A DNA stretch of 63,315 bases from Rhizobiaceae bacterium MnEN-MB40S (lineage in GTDB: Bacteria > Pseudomonadota > Alphaproteobacteria > Rhizobiales > Rhizobiaceae), in NCBI GenBank assembly GCA_024343425.1, contig BRLC01000023.1:1-63315 (forward strand), given 5' to 3'. Position 1 is the stretch's first letter. Each line of letters begins with the position of its first letter. The notes under the pieces were generated by a model. That model saw only the letters and a list, made by a program, of their open reading frames with translations. It was not told the origin of the DNA and ran no database searches. This document shows, piece by piece, positions 50,673 to 59,408 of the stretch. Both the position numbers and the translations under genes were made by a program.

Positions 50673-52778
50673 TCAATCTTCCCGCCTCGGAGCCACCAGC
50701 GCATCCAGCGCCACAACGCCCTGTCCCTCTGGCATGGCGATGACCGGATTGAGGTCGATGGTGTCGACGTCATCGGCATGCGCGGCGGCAAATTGTGATA
50801 TGATAACAAGCAGATCAGCCAAAGCATTCACGTCGCTTGGCGGAGCGCCGCGTACGCCCGAAAGCAGAGCGCGACCGCGAATACCGTCAATCAGCCGAAT
50901 CGCCTCGTCCCGCCCAAAGGGCGCCAGGCGGAAGGCGACGTCCTTCAGCACCTCGACATGAACGCCTCCAAGGCCAAACATCACAGCCGGACCGAAAACC
51001 GGATCGCGAGAGACGCCGATGATCGTCTCGACGCCTTTGCCCGCCATCGGCGCCACCAGCACGCCTTCTATCTTCGCCGTCGGAGCATGCTCCGCCGCGC
51101 GTTGCAGGAGCGTTTCAAAACCGGACATGACAGCCGCCCGGTCGGCAACGCCTACAAGCACCCCGCCGATCTCGGTCTTGTGTTCGATATCGGGCGAAAC
51201 GATCTTGAGGACGACGGGATACCCGATCGCGTCGGCGGCGTCGCCCGCCTGGGACGCATCGGTCGCCATACGCTCGTCGAGAAAGGGCACGCCGCTTGTG
51301 CTCAGCAATTCCTTGGCTGCGCGCTCGGACAGGGCGGCCTTGCCGATTGGCGGGGCCTTCCCGGGTCGCGCCACTGCCTCCCTCCGGTTGAAAGAGTCGG
51401 AAATTCGACACAGCGCCGCCAACGCGGCCACGGCGCGGGACGCATCCTCGAACACCAGAAAACCGGCCTGCTCGTAATCTCGAACAATGGCCTCTTCGGC
51501 TATCATCTCGAGCGCGATTAGACGATCCGGATATTTGGCGCATCCTTCCTCAATCGCCTTGCGCAAGGGTCCGGAGAGTGTTCGCGTGTTCGGAACCGTC
51601 GAGAAGAACCCGATCAATGCGTCATATCCGCCCTTGTCGAGGATCATCTCGATATTGCGGGCGATGAGGTTCATGTCATTCAGCGCCTGAGCCGTCGTAT
51701 CCACGGGGTTCACGACTGTCGCGTACGGCAGAAGTTCCTTCAACGCAGCCTGTGCGTCGCCAGGCATCGGCGCGACGTCGAGTCCATGAAGTTCAGCGGC
51801 GTCCGAAATCAGCACGCCGGCGCCGCCGGACAGCGTCACGACGCCGAGTTTGTTGTCCTTCGGGAAAATTCCACGCGCGCAGGCGTAGGCCACATCGATC
51901 TGTTCTTCCGTGGTCTGCGCCCGGTGAACGCCATACTGTGCGAACAATCCGTCGTATATGGCGTCAGAACCGGCAAGCGATGCGGTATGGGAGGACGCCG
52001 CCTTCGCTCCGATCTCCGAACGCCCGACCTTCATCATCACGATCGGCTTCCGGTTTTCCCGCGCCAGTTCCAGAGCGTTGCGGAACCTTTCGCCGTCACG
52101 AACGCCTTCGACATAGGCCATGATGACCTTGATGTCGTCCTGGCAAGCCATCCATTCGAGGCTCTCCGATATGTCGACATCCGCCTCGTTGCCGGTGGTT
52201 ATCCAGTAGTTGATGCCAATGCCGCGCCGGCGCGCAAGATAGGCGATATGCGATCCGTATGCGCCCGACTGGCTCGCTATTCCGATCGGACCGCCATGCG
52301 GCAGTTCCTTGTCCATCGACTGGGTGAACGTTCCGAAGAAACCGAGATTTGGGTTGAACACGCCCAGGCAGTTCGGGCCGAGAAGGCGCAAACCTCCATT
52401 TCTCGCCGTCTGCGAAATCCGGCTCTGGATCGCGAGCCCCTCATCACCGCTTTCGGCATAGCCGGCGGAAAAGATCACCGCCGCCTTGACGCCTTTTTCC
52501 ACGCAATCGGCGACGGCTTTTTCAGTGAGAGCCGCCGGCACGGCAAGAAGCGCCACATCCGGCGCCTCGGGCAATTCTTCCAGCGAAGCATAGGCGGCGA
52601 TCCCCTGAACGGTCGATCGATTGGGATTGACCGGATAGAGCCCGCCGGAAAAGCCGCCTTCCTTCAGATAGCGCAGCGGTCGGCCGGAGATGCGCGTGGG
52701 GTCGTCTGACGCGCCGAGAATGGCTACGGAGCGGGGTCGGAAGAGTGCGTCGAGGCTTGAAGAAGCTGGTGTGTTCAT
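50673..52778 (-). CDS. Acetate--CoA ligase (ADP-forming)-like acyl-CoA synthetase, fused alpha-beta
   Basis: A 701-residue NDP-forming CoA synthetase: CoA-binding domain (SVAILGASDDPTRISGRPL), succinyl-CoA-synthetase-like central domain (GIASQSGAYGSHIAYLARRRGIGINYW, from near 170, with SSHTASLAGSDAIYDG nearby), then an ATP-grasp domain from about 480 (GYPVVLKIVSPDIEHKTEIGGV). It converts an acyl-CoA plus ADP to acid plus ATP, or the reverse. In a degradative operon it could release CoA from a product while conserving energy, or activate a short acid. Last gene of the 58215-50673 operon. Confidence 0.88.
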   Translation of the reverse strand: MNTPASSSLDALFRPRSVAILGASDDPTRISGRPLRYLKEGGFSGGLYPVNPNRSTVQGIAAYASLEELPEAPDVALLAVPAALTEKAVADCVEKGVKAAVIFSAGYAESGDEGLAIQSRISQTARNGGLRLLGPNCLGVFNPNLGFFGTFTQSMDKELPHGGPIGIASQSGAYGSHIAYLARRRGIGINYWITTGNEADVDISESLEWMACQDDIKVIMAYVEGVRDGERFRNALELARENRKPIVMMKVGRSEIGAKAASSHTASLAGSDAIYDGLFAQYGVHRAQTTEEQIDVAYACARGIFPKDNKLGVVTLSGGAGVLISDAAELHGLDVAPMPGDAQAALKELLPYATVVNPVDTTAQALNDMNLIARNIEMILDKGGYDALIGFFSTVPNTRTLSGPLRKAIEEGCAKYPDRLIALEMIAEEAIVRDYEQAGFLVFEDASRAVAALAALCRISDSFNRREAVARPGKAPPIGKAALSERAAKELLSTSGVPFLDERMATDASQAGDAADAIGYPVVLKIVSPDIEHKTEIGGVLVGVADRAAVMSGFETLLQRAAEHAPTAKIEGVLVAPMAGKGVETIIGVSRDPVFGPAVMFGLGGVHVEVLKDVAFRLAPFGRDEAIRLIDGIRGRALLSGVRGAPPSDVNALADLLVIISQFAAAHADDVDTIDLNPVIAMPEGQGVVALDALVAPRRED

Positions 52779-52785
52779 GTCGATC

Positions 52786-54021
52786 TCAGAAGTTTACGCC
52801 ATTGGCCAGCATATCGCGCGCGACCGTGCGGCGCTGTATCTCGCTTGTTCCGTCCGGAATGCGCATTGACCGGGTAAAACGGTAACCGGCTTCAAGCCGC
52901 AATTCGTTGGTCAATCCCATGCCGCCGTGGACCTGAATGCACCGGTCGAAAACACGGTTCGCCGCTTCCGTGCAATGCAGTTTGACCATGGAGGTCTCGC
53001 TCAGCGCCCGTTTTCCGCTCTCCAGCTTTTCTGCGCAATCGATCAGCATGGTTTCGGCGCTGTAGACATCCGCAGCGCTGTCCGCCAGCAGCATCTGAAC
53101 GGCCTGGTGGTCGCCGATGGGAACGCCGAATGTCTTGCGCACCTTGGCGTACTCCACCGCCTGGACGAGAGCCCAGCGCGCAAGGCCAATGCAGGTTGCA
53201 GACAATCCGAGCCTGCCATTGTTGATGCCCTTGAGCGCAACCTTCAGGCCCTGGTCCACCGGTCCGAGACGGTGACTGTCGGGAACCCGCAAGCCGTCGA
53301 ATGAGAGAATGCCGATCTCGGCGCCGAGATGACCCATGACGGGTATCGTGGACACTGCCTCGAAGCCGGGCCATTCAGTCTCGATGAAGAAGCCGGTGAT
53401 GCCGCCCCTGCGTTGCGCGGCCAGATCCGGATCCGTGACCGCGAAAATCATCGCGTAGTCCGCATACGGCCCGTTGGTGATCCATTGCTTCGAACCGGTG
53501 ATGATCCAGTCGTCACCGTCCTTCACGGCGCGGGATTTCATGGCGAATACGTCCGAGCCCGCGTCCGGTTCCGACAATCCGAAGCACAGGGTCTTGTCGC
53601 CACTGGCCAGTGGCGGAAGGTAGATTTCGCGCAATTCGGGCGACAGGTTGGTGAGGACCGGCGACAGGCCATTGGTGAATGGCGACGGTATGATGACCGG
53701 ATGGACAAGGAGCCGGTCGGGACCGGTGTTTTCGGCCAGTATCGCATTGAGGTAGACAGCCGCCAGCGGCCCAAGACCGCCGCCTCCGATCTCCTCGGGT
53801 CCAAACATCGTATAAAAGCCCGCCTCGGCGGACTTCATGCGCACCTGGCGCTTCAACGCCTCGACTTCCGGCGTATAGCGGCCATTCTTGTCGAAAATGG
53901 TGCGCTCCGAGCCCAGAAGCGCACTGTTGGCCTTTTCGAGCGGCGCGACTTCCTGCTCTATGAAACGGAGAAGGCTTTCGCCGATGCTGACGATTTCTTC
54001 CGGAAAATTGTCGCTGTACAT
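52786..54021 (-). CDS. Acyl-CoA dehydrogenase
   Basis: Acyl-CoA dehydrogenase of 411 residues with CFGLSEPDAGSDVFAMKSRAV, WIITGSKQWITNGPYADY, and VRKTFGVPIGDHQAVQMLLAD. The C-terminal motif IPDGTSEIQRRTVARDM has Asp where the short-chain enzymes have Glu, like ACAD10/11-type proteins. It lies directly before the DUF35, thiolase-like and MaoC genes and would supply their alpha,beta-unsaturated acyl-CoA. One base separates its start from the DUF35 stop. Confidence 0.9.
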   Translation of the reverse strand: MYSDNFPEEIVSIGESLLRFIEQEVAPLEKANSALLGSERTIFDKNGRYTPEVEALKRQVRMKSAEAGFYTMFGPEEIGGGGLGPLAAVYLNAILAENTGPDRLLVHPVIIPSPFTNGLSPVLTNLSPELREIYLPPLASGDKTLCFGLSEPDAGSDVFAMKSRAVKDGDDWIITGSKQWITNGPYADYAMIFAVTDPDLAAQRRGGITGFFIETEWPGFEAVSTIPVMGHLGAEIGILSFDGLRVPDSHRLGPVDQGLKVALKGINNGRLGLSATCIGLARWALVQAVEYAKVRKTFGVPIGDHQAVQMLLADSAADVYSAETMLIDCAEKLESGKRALSETSMVKLHCTEAANRVFDRCIQVHGGMGLTNELRLEAGYRFTRSMRIPDGTSEIQRRTVARDMLANGVNF

Positions 54022-54022
54022 T

Positions 54023-54439
54023 TCAATCCTTGTCGAGCGTGAATTTCGGCAAGGTCAGATCAGGCGCCACATCGTCATAGCGGACGGTCACCCGATCTCC
54101 GATCGCCACCTGCTCCACGTCTGGAGTGACAATGTTGGTGAGCATTCGCGGCCCCTCGTCGAGCGCGATCATGGCGATAACATAGGGCACGTCGTCTGCG
54201 AAGACCGGACCGGCCGGCTTCCTGGCGACGGTGAAACTGTAGATCTCGCCCTTGCCGCTGACATCAGACCATTCGAGGTCATCCGAATGGCAGTGCGGAC
54301 ACAGTTCGCGTGGATAGAAATGGCTCTGTCCGCAGGATCTGCAGTGCGGAATGGACAGCCGGTGTTCACGCGCCGCATCCCAGAACGGTCTCGTCCCGTC
54401 ATCGATGACCGGCCGCGGTTTCTCGTAGGTGTCGCTCAT
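54023..54439 (-). CDS. DUF35 / OB-fold zinc-ribbon protein, partner of thiolase-like aldolase
   Basis: A 138-residue protein from ATG 54439 (the frame is open upstream inside the thiolase-like gene). A rubredoxin-like zinc ribbon, CRSCGQSHFYPRELCPHC, is followed by an OB-fold (GEIYSFTVARKPAGP, VPYVIAMIALDEGPRMLTNI). DUF35 proteins bind thiolase-fold enzymes of the SCPx/Ltp2 type and shape their acyl-CoA site; known cases are the ChsH2 C-terminal domain with Ltp2 and IpfE with IpfD. Position next to such an enzyme supports the same role. Confidence 0.88.
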   Translation of the reverse strand: MSDTYEKPRPVIDDGTRPFWDAAREHRLSIPHCRSCGQSHFYPRELCPHCHSDDLEWSDVSGKGEIYSFTVARKPAGPVFADDVPYVIAMIALDEGPRMLTNIVTPDVEQVAIGDRVTVRYDDVAPDLTLPKFTLDKD

Positions 54440-54449
54440 CGCCCTCTCC

Positions 54450-55622
54450 TCAGTTGTTCGCCAGGATGACGGTCGCGCCGGACGACAGCGTGCCGCCGGT
54501 GCCGTGGACAAGCGCCGTATTGACACCGCTGACCTGCCGGTCGCCTGCTTCGCCGCGAAGTTGACGAACCGCTTCGATAAGCAGGAACATGCCGTACATT
54601 CCGGGATGGCAATATGACAGTCCGCCGCCATTCGTGTTCAGCGGGAACGCGCCGCCAGGCGCCGTGCGTTGTCCGGCAACGAATGCGCCGCCCTCGCCGG
54701 GCTTGCAGAAGCCCAGCGCCTCCAGCGTCATCAATACCGTGATCGTGAAAGAATCGTAGCATTCCACGATATCCACCGCGTCATGGCTGATGCCAGCCAT
54801 TTCGAATGCGTTGCGTGAGGCGATCTCCGCAGCCGTAAGACGCGGCAGATCCGGCATTGCGCCAATCGACCAATGCGTATGCGCCTCGCCATAGCCGCGC
54901 AAATGGATAGCCTTGGCCCCGTGCGCCCGGGCATTCTCTGCTGTTGTCATGACGATGGCGCCGGCGCCGTCCGTCACGAGACAGCAATCGAGGCGCTTCA
55001 ATGGATCCGCGATTGGCGTGGACGTCATCACGTCGTCGATGGTTATCAGATCGCGCATTGTCGCAGCCGGATTGAGGGAAGCCCATGCACGCGTCGCGAC
55101 CGCGATCTCGGCAAGTTGCTCTTCCGTTGTCCCGAATTCGTGCATATGCCGGCGCGCGGCCATCGCGTAGCCGCCGACCGGCTGCGGGATGCCCCAGACA
55201 TTCTCAAACTGCATGGTCAGCACGGATGGCCGACCGCCAAGCGTGCGGCTGCGCTCGCTGCGCTGGGTCGATCCGTAGACGATCAGCGCAACATCGCAAT
55301 ATCCCTTTTCGATCGCCATGGCGGCGTGGGCGACATGCGCCTCGAACGCGGAACCGCCGATGTTGGTGGTGTCGGCGAAACGCGGAATGATCCCGAGATA
55401 TTCTCCAAGCGTCACGGACGGCAGTATGCCCGGCCCGGGAACGCCCCAGAGACCGGCGACAAGAAGCCCGTCCACGTCGCCCATCGAAAGGCGCGCGTCG
55501 TCAAGCGCCGCCTTGGCGGCGCGGGCCTGCACCTGCAGGACGGATCCGCCTCCCACGACTTTACCATCTTCGAGCGGGACGTCTCCGGCCCCAACGATTA
55601 CAGCTTCGCGCGCCATCGTCAT
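54450..55622 (-). CDS. Thiolase-fold SCPx/Ltp2-like protein (putative retro-aldolase)
   Basis: A 390-residue thiolase-superfamily protein without the acylatable Cys: at the nucleophile site it reads NIGGSAFEAH (residues 87-96) instead of N-x2-C-A/S-S-G. ECYDSFT (Tyr289) and NTNGGGLSYCHPG (Tyr337) lie roughly where the catalytic tyrosines of the steroid aldolase Ltp2 are. Such enzymes split 3-hydroxyacyl-CoAs by retro-aldol reaction, releasing acetyl- or propionyl-CoA and a ketone or aldehyde, with no thiolytic step. The adjacent DUF35 and MaoC pair repeat the ChsH1/ChsH2/Ltp2 grouping. It overlaps the MaoC gene by four bases. Confidence 0.85.
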   Translation of the reverse strand: MTMAREAVIVGAGDVPLEDGKVVGGGSVLQVQARAAKAALDDARLSMGDVDGLLVAGLWGVPGPGILPSVTLGEYLGIIPRFADTTNIGGSAFEAHVAHAAMAIEKGYCDVALIVYGSTQRSERSRTLGGRPSVLTMQFENVWGIPQPVGGYAMAARRHMHEFGTTEEQLAEIAVATRAWASLNPAATMRDLITIDDVMTSTPIADPLKRLDCCLVTDGAGAIVMTTAENARAHGAKAIHLRGYGEAHTHWSIGAMPDLPRLTAAEIASRNAFEMAGISHDAVDIVECYDSFTITVLMTLEALGFCKPGEGGAFVAGQRTAPGGAFPLNTNGGGLSYCHPGMYGMFLLIEAVRQLRGEAGDRQVSGVNTALVHGTGGTLSSGATVILANN

Positions 55623-56074
55623 TTATTCTCCGCATTTGTCGGTTGATAGGCGTGGCCGGCAAGGATCTGCCGGTCGCCGGCCTTGCAAACGAGGCGAATT
55701 CTCGCCACCCGCCGCCCTTCGCGATCGCATATCTCCTCGAGCTCGCCGGTCACATCGACCTGGTCGCCGGCGAAAACCGGTGCAACGAAGGCGATATCGA
55801 TTTCACCATTCTCGTCGAATGCGCCGCCGGTCCACCGGTTGAGCATCTCCGAGACGTAGGCCAGGGTCATCAGGCCGTGCGCGATCGTCCTGCCGAAGGG
55901 TCCGGCGGCCGCGAACTCCGGGTCGACATGAATAGGATTGCGATCTCCGGAAGCCGCCGCGTAGGCGTCGATGACCGATTGCGTCACCTGCCGCGACATG
56001 ACAGGCAGCGGCGCGGCGAGATCGAATTTTTCAGCATCGCTGCTTCTGGCGCCCGCCCCGGTCGCGACAGTCAT
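55619..56074 (-). CDS. MaoC-type (R)-enoyl-CoA hydratase, catalytic subunit
   Basis: Single-hotdog MaoC protein of 151 residues from ATG 56074; the frame is open further but that part is antisense-like extension over the neighbouring gene. The hydratase-2 motif is intact: AYAAASGDRNPIHVDPEFAA with the catalytic Asp and His, then GRTIAHGLMTLAYVSEM. It probably pairs with the 56071 product, which lacks the motif, as ChsH1 and ChsH2 do, and makes the 3-hydroxyacyl-CoA for the aldolase. Overlaps both neighbours by four bases. Confidence 0.87.
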   Translation of the reverse strand: MTVATGAGARSSDAEKFDLAAPLPVMSRQVTQSVIDAYAAASGDRNPIHVDPEFAAAGPFGRTIAHGLMTLAYVSEMLNRWTGGAFDENGEIDIAFVAPVFAGDQVDVTGELEEICDREGRRVARIRLVCKAGDRQILAGHAYQPTNAENK

Positions 56075-56487
56075 TGGTCCTTGCCCCAGATGGAGGTGAT
56101 ACGGCCGCTGGATACGAGTTCGCCATCGGCGGAACGGGCTTCGAAATCGGCCACCACGTATGGCCTCTCCTTGCGGACGTATTTGTCGGTGATGCGCCCC
56201 TGTAACGAAAGACATTCGCCTGTCCGGACAGTGCGATGGAAACGGATCGCCTGCTTCGCGTGGATCCCGCCAGGCGGACTGCAACGCGCCTTCAACAGGT
56301 CGATCAGATAGACGGAAGCTATCATGGAAGGCGCGCGGTCGCCGTCGCAGACGCCGTAAAGGTCGGCGTCGTTTCCCGTTGCAGCGAGAAAGGCGCCACA
56401 CACTTGGGAGTCGATCTCGAAGCTCAGCGGCTCCGGGGGAATCAGATCACCGACGGACACATCTTCATAGCGGCGAAACCGGCTCAT
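56071..56487 (-). CDS. FAS1-like/MaoC hotdog protein, non-catalytic hydratase partner
   Basis: A 138-residue hotdog protein from ATG 56487, which overlaps the SDR stop. FEIDSQVCGAFLAATGNDADLYGV occupies the site of the hydratase motif but has no His for catalysis, and SGRITSIWGKDQ ends the fold. This is the N-terminal-dehydratase type of subunit, which widens the acyl pocket in heteromeric hydratases for bulky substrates such as steroid side chains. Expression is coupled to the catalytic subunit. Confidence 0.82.
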   Translation of the reverse strand: MSRFRRYEDVSVGDLIPPEPLSFEIDSQVCGAFLAATGNDADLYGVCDGDRAPSMIASVYLIDLLKARCSPPGGIHAKQAIRFHRTVRTGECLSLQGRITDKYVRKERPYVVADFEARSADGELVSSGRITSIWGKDQ

Positions 56488-57398
56488 CAAACCGGTTTCC
56501 AGGAAAACACGTCGCGCGACATCTCCAGCGGAATGAAGGATGTCTTCAGTGTGGGCAGCATATGATCGCGCAAGGTCTCGGGCGTCCAGCCTTCCGAACG
56601 ATGCACCGAGCGCAAAGGACGCGGCTGGCTCATGAGGAACACCTCGTTGCCGCGCACCGCGAATATCTGCCCATTGACGTCGCTGGCGTCGTCGCTTCCA
56701 AGGAAAACGGCGACCGGAGCGATCTTGTCCGGCGTCAGCATGCGCAGCCCCTTCAGCCGCTCTTCCTGATCCGGTGTATTCGGGATCGAACCGATCATGC
56801 GGCTCCATGCAAATGGCGAGATGCAATTGGAGCGCACGTTGAAACGCGCCATGTCCAGGGCAATCGACTTCGACAGTCCTATGATGCCCATTTTGGCTGC
56901 GGAATAGTTGGACTGACCTGGATTTCCAACGAGACCTGAAGTCGACGTCATGTGGACGAAAGCGCCGCTTTCCTGGTTGCGGAAATGCTCGGCGGCGGAA
57001 CGGCTGACATAGTAGGATCCGTAAAGATGAACCTTGATGACCGCATCCCAGTCGTCGTCGGTCATCTTGTGGAAGATCACGTCGCGAAGAATTCCCGCGT
57101 TGTTGACGACGATGTCAATCTTGCCGAACGTTTCGACCGCGCGATTCACCATGTCGCGCGCTGCTTCGCGGTCGGACACGCTGCCAAAATCCGCGACGGC
57201 TTCACCGCCTGCAGCCTTGATTTCGCTGACCACTTCGCCGGCGGGGCTTTCGCCCTCGTCCTCGCCGCCAAGTGACATGCCGGGGTCATTGACGACGACC
57301 TTCGCGCCGTGCGCGGCCATCATCAAGGCAATCTCACGACCGATACCACGGCCCGCCCCGGTGACGAGCGCCACCTTATTTTCAAGCATCGAAGCCAT
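56487..57398 (-). CDS. SDR of the 17-beta-HSD4/MFE-2 type (3R-hydroxyacyl-CoA dehydrogenase)
   Basis: SDR of 303 residues with TGAGRGIG, VVVNDPG and the acidic insert GGEDEGESPAGEVVSEIKAAG that marks the dehydrogenase domain of peroxisomal multifunctional enzyme 2, then NNAGILRD, TSTSG and YSAAKMG. The C-terminal extension (from about residue 245) is longer than in common SDRs. MFE-2-type enzymes oxidise (3R)-hydroxyacyl-CoAs, the stereoisomer made by MaoC hydratases such as the one two genes on. This provides an ordinary beta-oxidation route beside the retro-aldol one. Confidence 0.87.
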   Translation of the reverse strand: MASMLENKVALVTGAGRGIGREIALMMAAHGAKVVVNDPGMSLGGEDEGESPAGEVVSEIKAAGGEAVADFGSVSDREAARDMVNRAVETFGKIDIVVNNAGILRDVIFHKMTDDDWDAVIKVHLYGSYYVSRSAAEHFRNQESGAFVHMTSTSGLVGNPGQSNYSAAKMGIIGLSKSIALDMARFNVRSNCISPFAWSRMIGSIPNTPDQEERLKGLRMLTPDKIAPVAVFLGSDDASDVNGQIFAVRGNEVFLMSQPRPLRSVHRSEGWTPETLRDHMLPTLKTSFIPLEMSRDVFSWKPV

Positions 57399-57459
57399 CT
57401 CAACCTTTCAAATCTTACGAGTAGTTACATCTGCGGGTGGACAATTCCGCCCGACGGGT

Positions 57460-58215
57460 TCAGACCATCCAGCGACCGCCATCCACCACAACTGACTGGC
57501 CGGTCATGTAGCGGGCGTCATCGCTCGCCAGGAATGCAGCAACGGCGCCGATGTCCTCCGGTTCGGCGAAATAGCCGAGCGGAATGGAGGCGCGGATCTT
57601 TTCGAGAAACTCTTCGGAAATGCGGTCGATCACACGTGTTTTGGTGACGCCCGGGCAGAGCGCGTTCACATTGACCCTGAAGGGTGCAAGTTCGCGCGCC
57701 AGAGACCGGGTGAACCCGATCACGCCCATTTTTGCGGCGGCGTATTCGCTGATCCCGATCTCACCCGCCATGCCGGCGTTGGAGGCCACGTTCACGATTT
57801 TTCCTCGCCCGGCCTCCCGCATGGAAGGCACGACTTGCCGTGACGCCGTGAGCGTCGAAAAAAGGGTAACATCGATCACGAAACGCCAAACGTCGGAACT
57901 CGACTGATAGAACTCCGAAGCGCGCTCGCGAGCGCTCTGTCCGACATTGTTCATGAGAATGTCGACAAAACCGAACTCCGTGTAGATGGCCTTGAATGCG
58001 TCGGCGAGGAAATCTTCCTGCGTGCAATCGCCTGCCCGGGTGAAGACCCGGGCTCCGCCCTTGCGCGCCTCTTCGGCGACAGCCTCAAGACCGACCTGCT
58101 CCAGATCCATGATGGCGAGATCGGCGCCTTCGGACGCAAACCGCAGGGCGGACGCGCGTCCGATTCCATTGGCTGCGCCGGTGACGACCGCAAGCTTCCC
58201 TTCAAGACGACGCAT
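57460..58215 (-). CDS. Short-chain dehydrogenase/reductase
   Basis: Classical SDR, 251 residues: TGAANGIG, LAIMDLEQ after strand 2 (Asp, NAD-type), NNVGQ in place of NNAG, Ser in NVASNAGMAG, YAAAKMG and MTGQSVVVDGGRWMV. Ribosome site GAGGAGGAG. First gene of the 58215-50673 operon; the operator lies 100 bases upstream. Confidence 0.88.
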   Translation of the reverse strand: MRRLEGKLAVVTGAANGIGRASALRFASEGADLAIMDLEQVGLEAVAEEARKGGARVFTRAGDCTQEDFLADAFKAIYTEFGFVDILMNNVGQSARERASEFYQSSSDVWRFVIDVTLFSTLTASRQVVPSMREAGRGKIVNVASNAGMAGEIGISEYAAAKMGVIGFTRSLARELAPFRVNVNALCPGVTKTRVIDRISEEFLEKIRASIPLGYFAEPEDIGAVAAFLASDDARYMTGQSVVVDGGRWMV

Positions 58216-58314
58216 GACGCTACTCCTCCTCGTACTCCCAACAGCCTTTTCAGGCTGACGCAGGCGTTTGCACAGTCGGCAAACGGCTATCCCGTTCCTC
58301 GAATTTCAAAAAAA

Positions 58315-58328
58315 CTAACAGTTGTTCG
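58315..58328. promoter_or_regulatory. TetR-type operator candidate, CTAAC-AGTT-GTTCG
   Basis: Dyad between the EamA exporter gene and the SDR that opens the 58215-50673 operon. The flanks AAAA on both sides match those around the 42943 and 59351 sites. It should control the retro-aldol operon. Confidence 0.65.
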
Positions 58329-58388
58329 AAAATTGTGCAAGTACCAAAATTGCTTCTCCCTGATCATCTTCGATTTGTCGGTTTTCAA

Positions 58389-59327
58389 TCACGCCGGGGG
58401 CGCTGCATCCGGCCTGACCCTTCTGCGCACGGTTGAGATCGCAACGCCCGAAAGCACCAGAATCACGCCCATAATGCTCTGTCGGGTAAGCGTTTCGTCG
58501 AGGATCAGCGCGCCGCAAACGACTGCAACGACGGGAACGAGATAATTGTTGTAGGACGTGAACGCAGGCCCTGCGCGCGAGACTGTGGCGTACATGAGAA
58601 AGCTTGCCGCGGCGGTGTTCCAGACCGCAAGCACCAGGACGGTCGCAGTGATTCCCGCGGAGGGGAGCATGTGAGGAACACCGTCTACCAGGAGAGCGAA
58701 AATCACAGCCCAGAACGCCGCCGCCATGAGCGAGAATGTCGTGATCGCCGCCGAATCATGACGCCGCACCAGTCGGACCGAGAAGAGCGACGCGGAAAAT
58801 ATCAGTGATGCTCCGGCGGCCGCCGCCAGTCCGCGCGCGCTGTCCCCGAAGGTCAGGAATACCTCGGGTCCGAAAAGGACGACGATGCCCGTCAGACCGA
58901 CTAACACGCCGAATACGCTTCGAACTGATGGATAGACGCCTCCAATCATGCCGTAGAACACGGTCAGCAACGGGACCAGCGCCATCGTCGTCGCCGTGAC
59001 CGACGAATCAATGTGCTGCACGGATATTGCGATGAGGCAGAGCGGCGCAGCATTGGAAAGAAGGCCAACAAGCAGGAATGCGGCGATGTCGCGCCTCGAG
59101 AGACGCGGCAATGCGCCTTTTGCAGACAGATAAACCAGCATCAGCGCCGAGGCGATCAGCGTGCGTACGGCGATCAGGGTGATCGGCGACACCGCCTGCA
59201 CCGCAATCTTTGTGAACATGTACGAAGTGCCCCAAGCCAGGCTCAATCCGCCCAACAATGCAATTTCGACCAGTCCCGGCGTGGGTCTTTCAAGTTTCCC
59301 ACGCGCCACGGCATCCGTACTGGACAT
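58389..59327 (-). CDS. EamA/DMT-family membrane transporter
   Basis: A 312-residue drug/metabolite-transporter protein with ten hydrophobic segments in two EamA repeats: LSLAWGTSYMFTKIAVQAVSP begins the first and AVWNTAAASFLMYATVSRAG lies in the second; the C-terminus RRRVRPDAAPPA is cytoplasmic. ATG 59327 has AGGAGG upstream. The family exports (sometimes imports) amino acids, nucleosides and small organics. Here it may relieve accumulation of a toxic intermediate or free acid. Operator 24 bases upstream of the start. Confidence 0.88.
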   Translation of the reverse strand: MSSTDAVARGKLERPTPGLVEIALLGGLSLAWGTSYMFTKIAVQAVSPITLIAVRTLIASALMLVYLSAKGALPRLSRRDIAAFLLVGLLSNAAPLCLIAISVQHIDSSVTATTMALVPLLTVFYGMIGGVYPSVRSVFGVLVGLTGIVVLFGPEVFLTFGDSARGLAAAAGASLIFSASLFSVRLVRRHDSAAITTFSLMAAAFWAVIFALLVDGVPHMLPSAGITATVLVLAVWNTAAASFLMYATVSRAGPAFTSYNNYLVPVVAVVCGALILDETLTRQSIMGVILVLSGVAISTVRRRVRPDAAPPA

Positions 59328-59350
59328 GACTGCAAATCCTCCTGTAAAAA

Positions 59351-59364
59351 CGAACATCTGTTAG
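59351..59364. promoter_or_regulatory. TetR-type operator candidate, CTAAC-AGAT-GTTCG (minus strand)
   Basis: Dyad between the divergent EamA (minus) and NmrA-like (plus) genes. It shares CTAACA...GTTCG with the 58315 and 33230 sites and is followed by the same A-rich flank. Confidence 0.65.
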
Positions 59365-59408
59365 AAAATAGCAATGGTCAAGGCCATATCTGAATCGGAG
59401 GAGAGCAA

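Noticed and set aside
54450..55622. Ordinary acetyl-CoA acetyltransferase (beta-ketothiolase)
   Set aside because: The nucleophile Cys is absent and a DUF35 partner is adjacent, both pointing to the SCPx/Ltp2 aldolase type.
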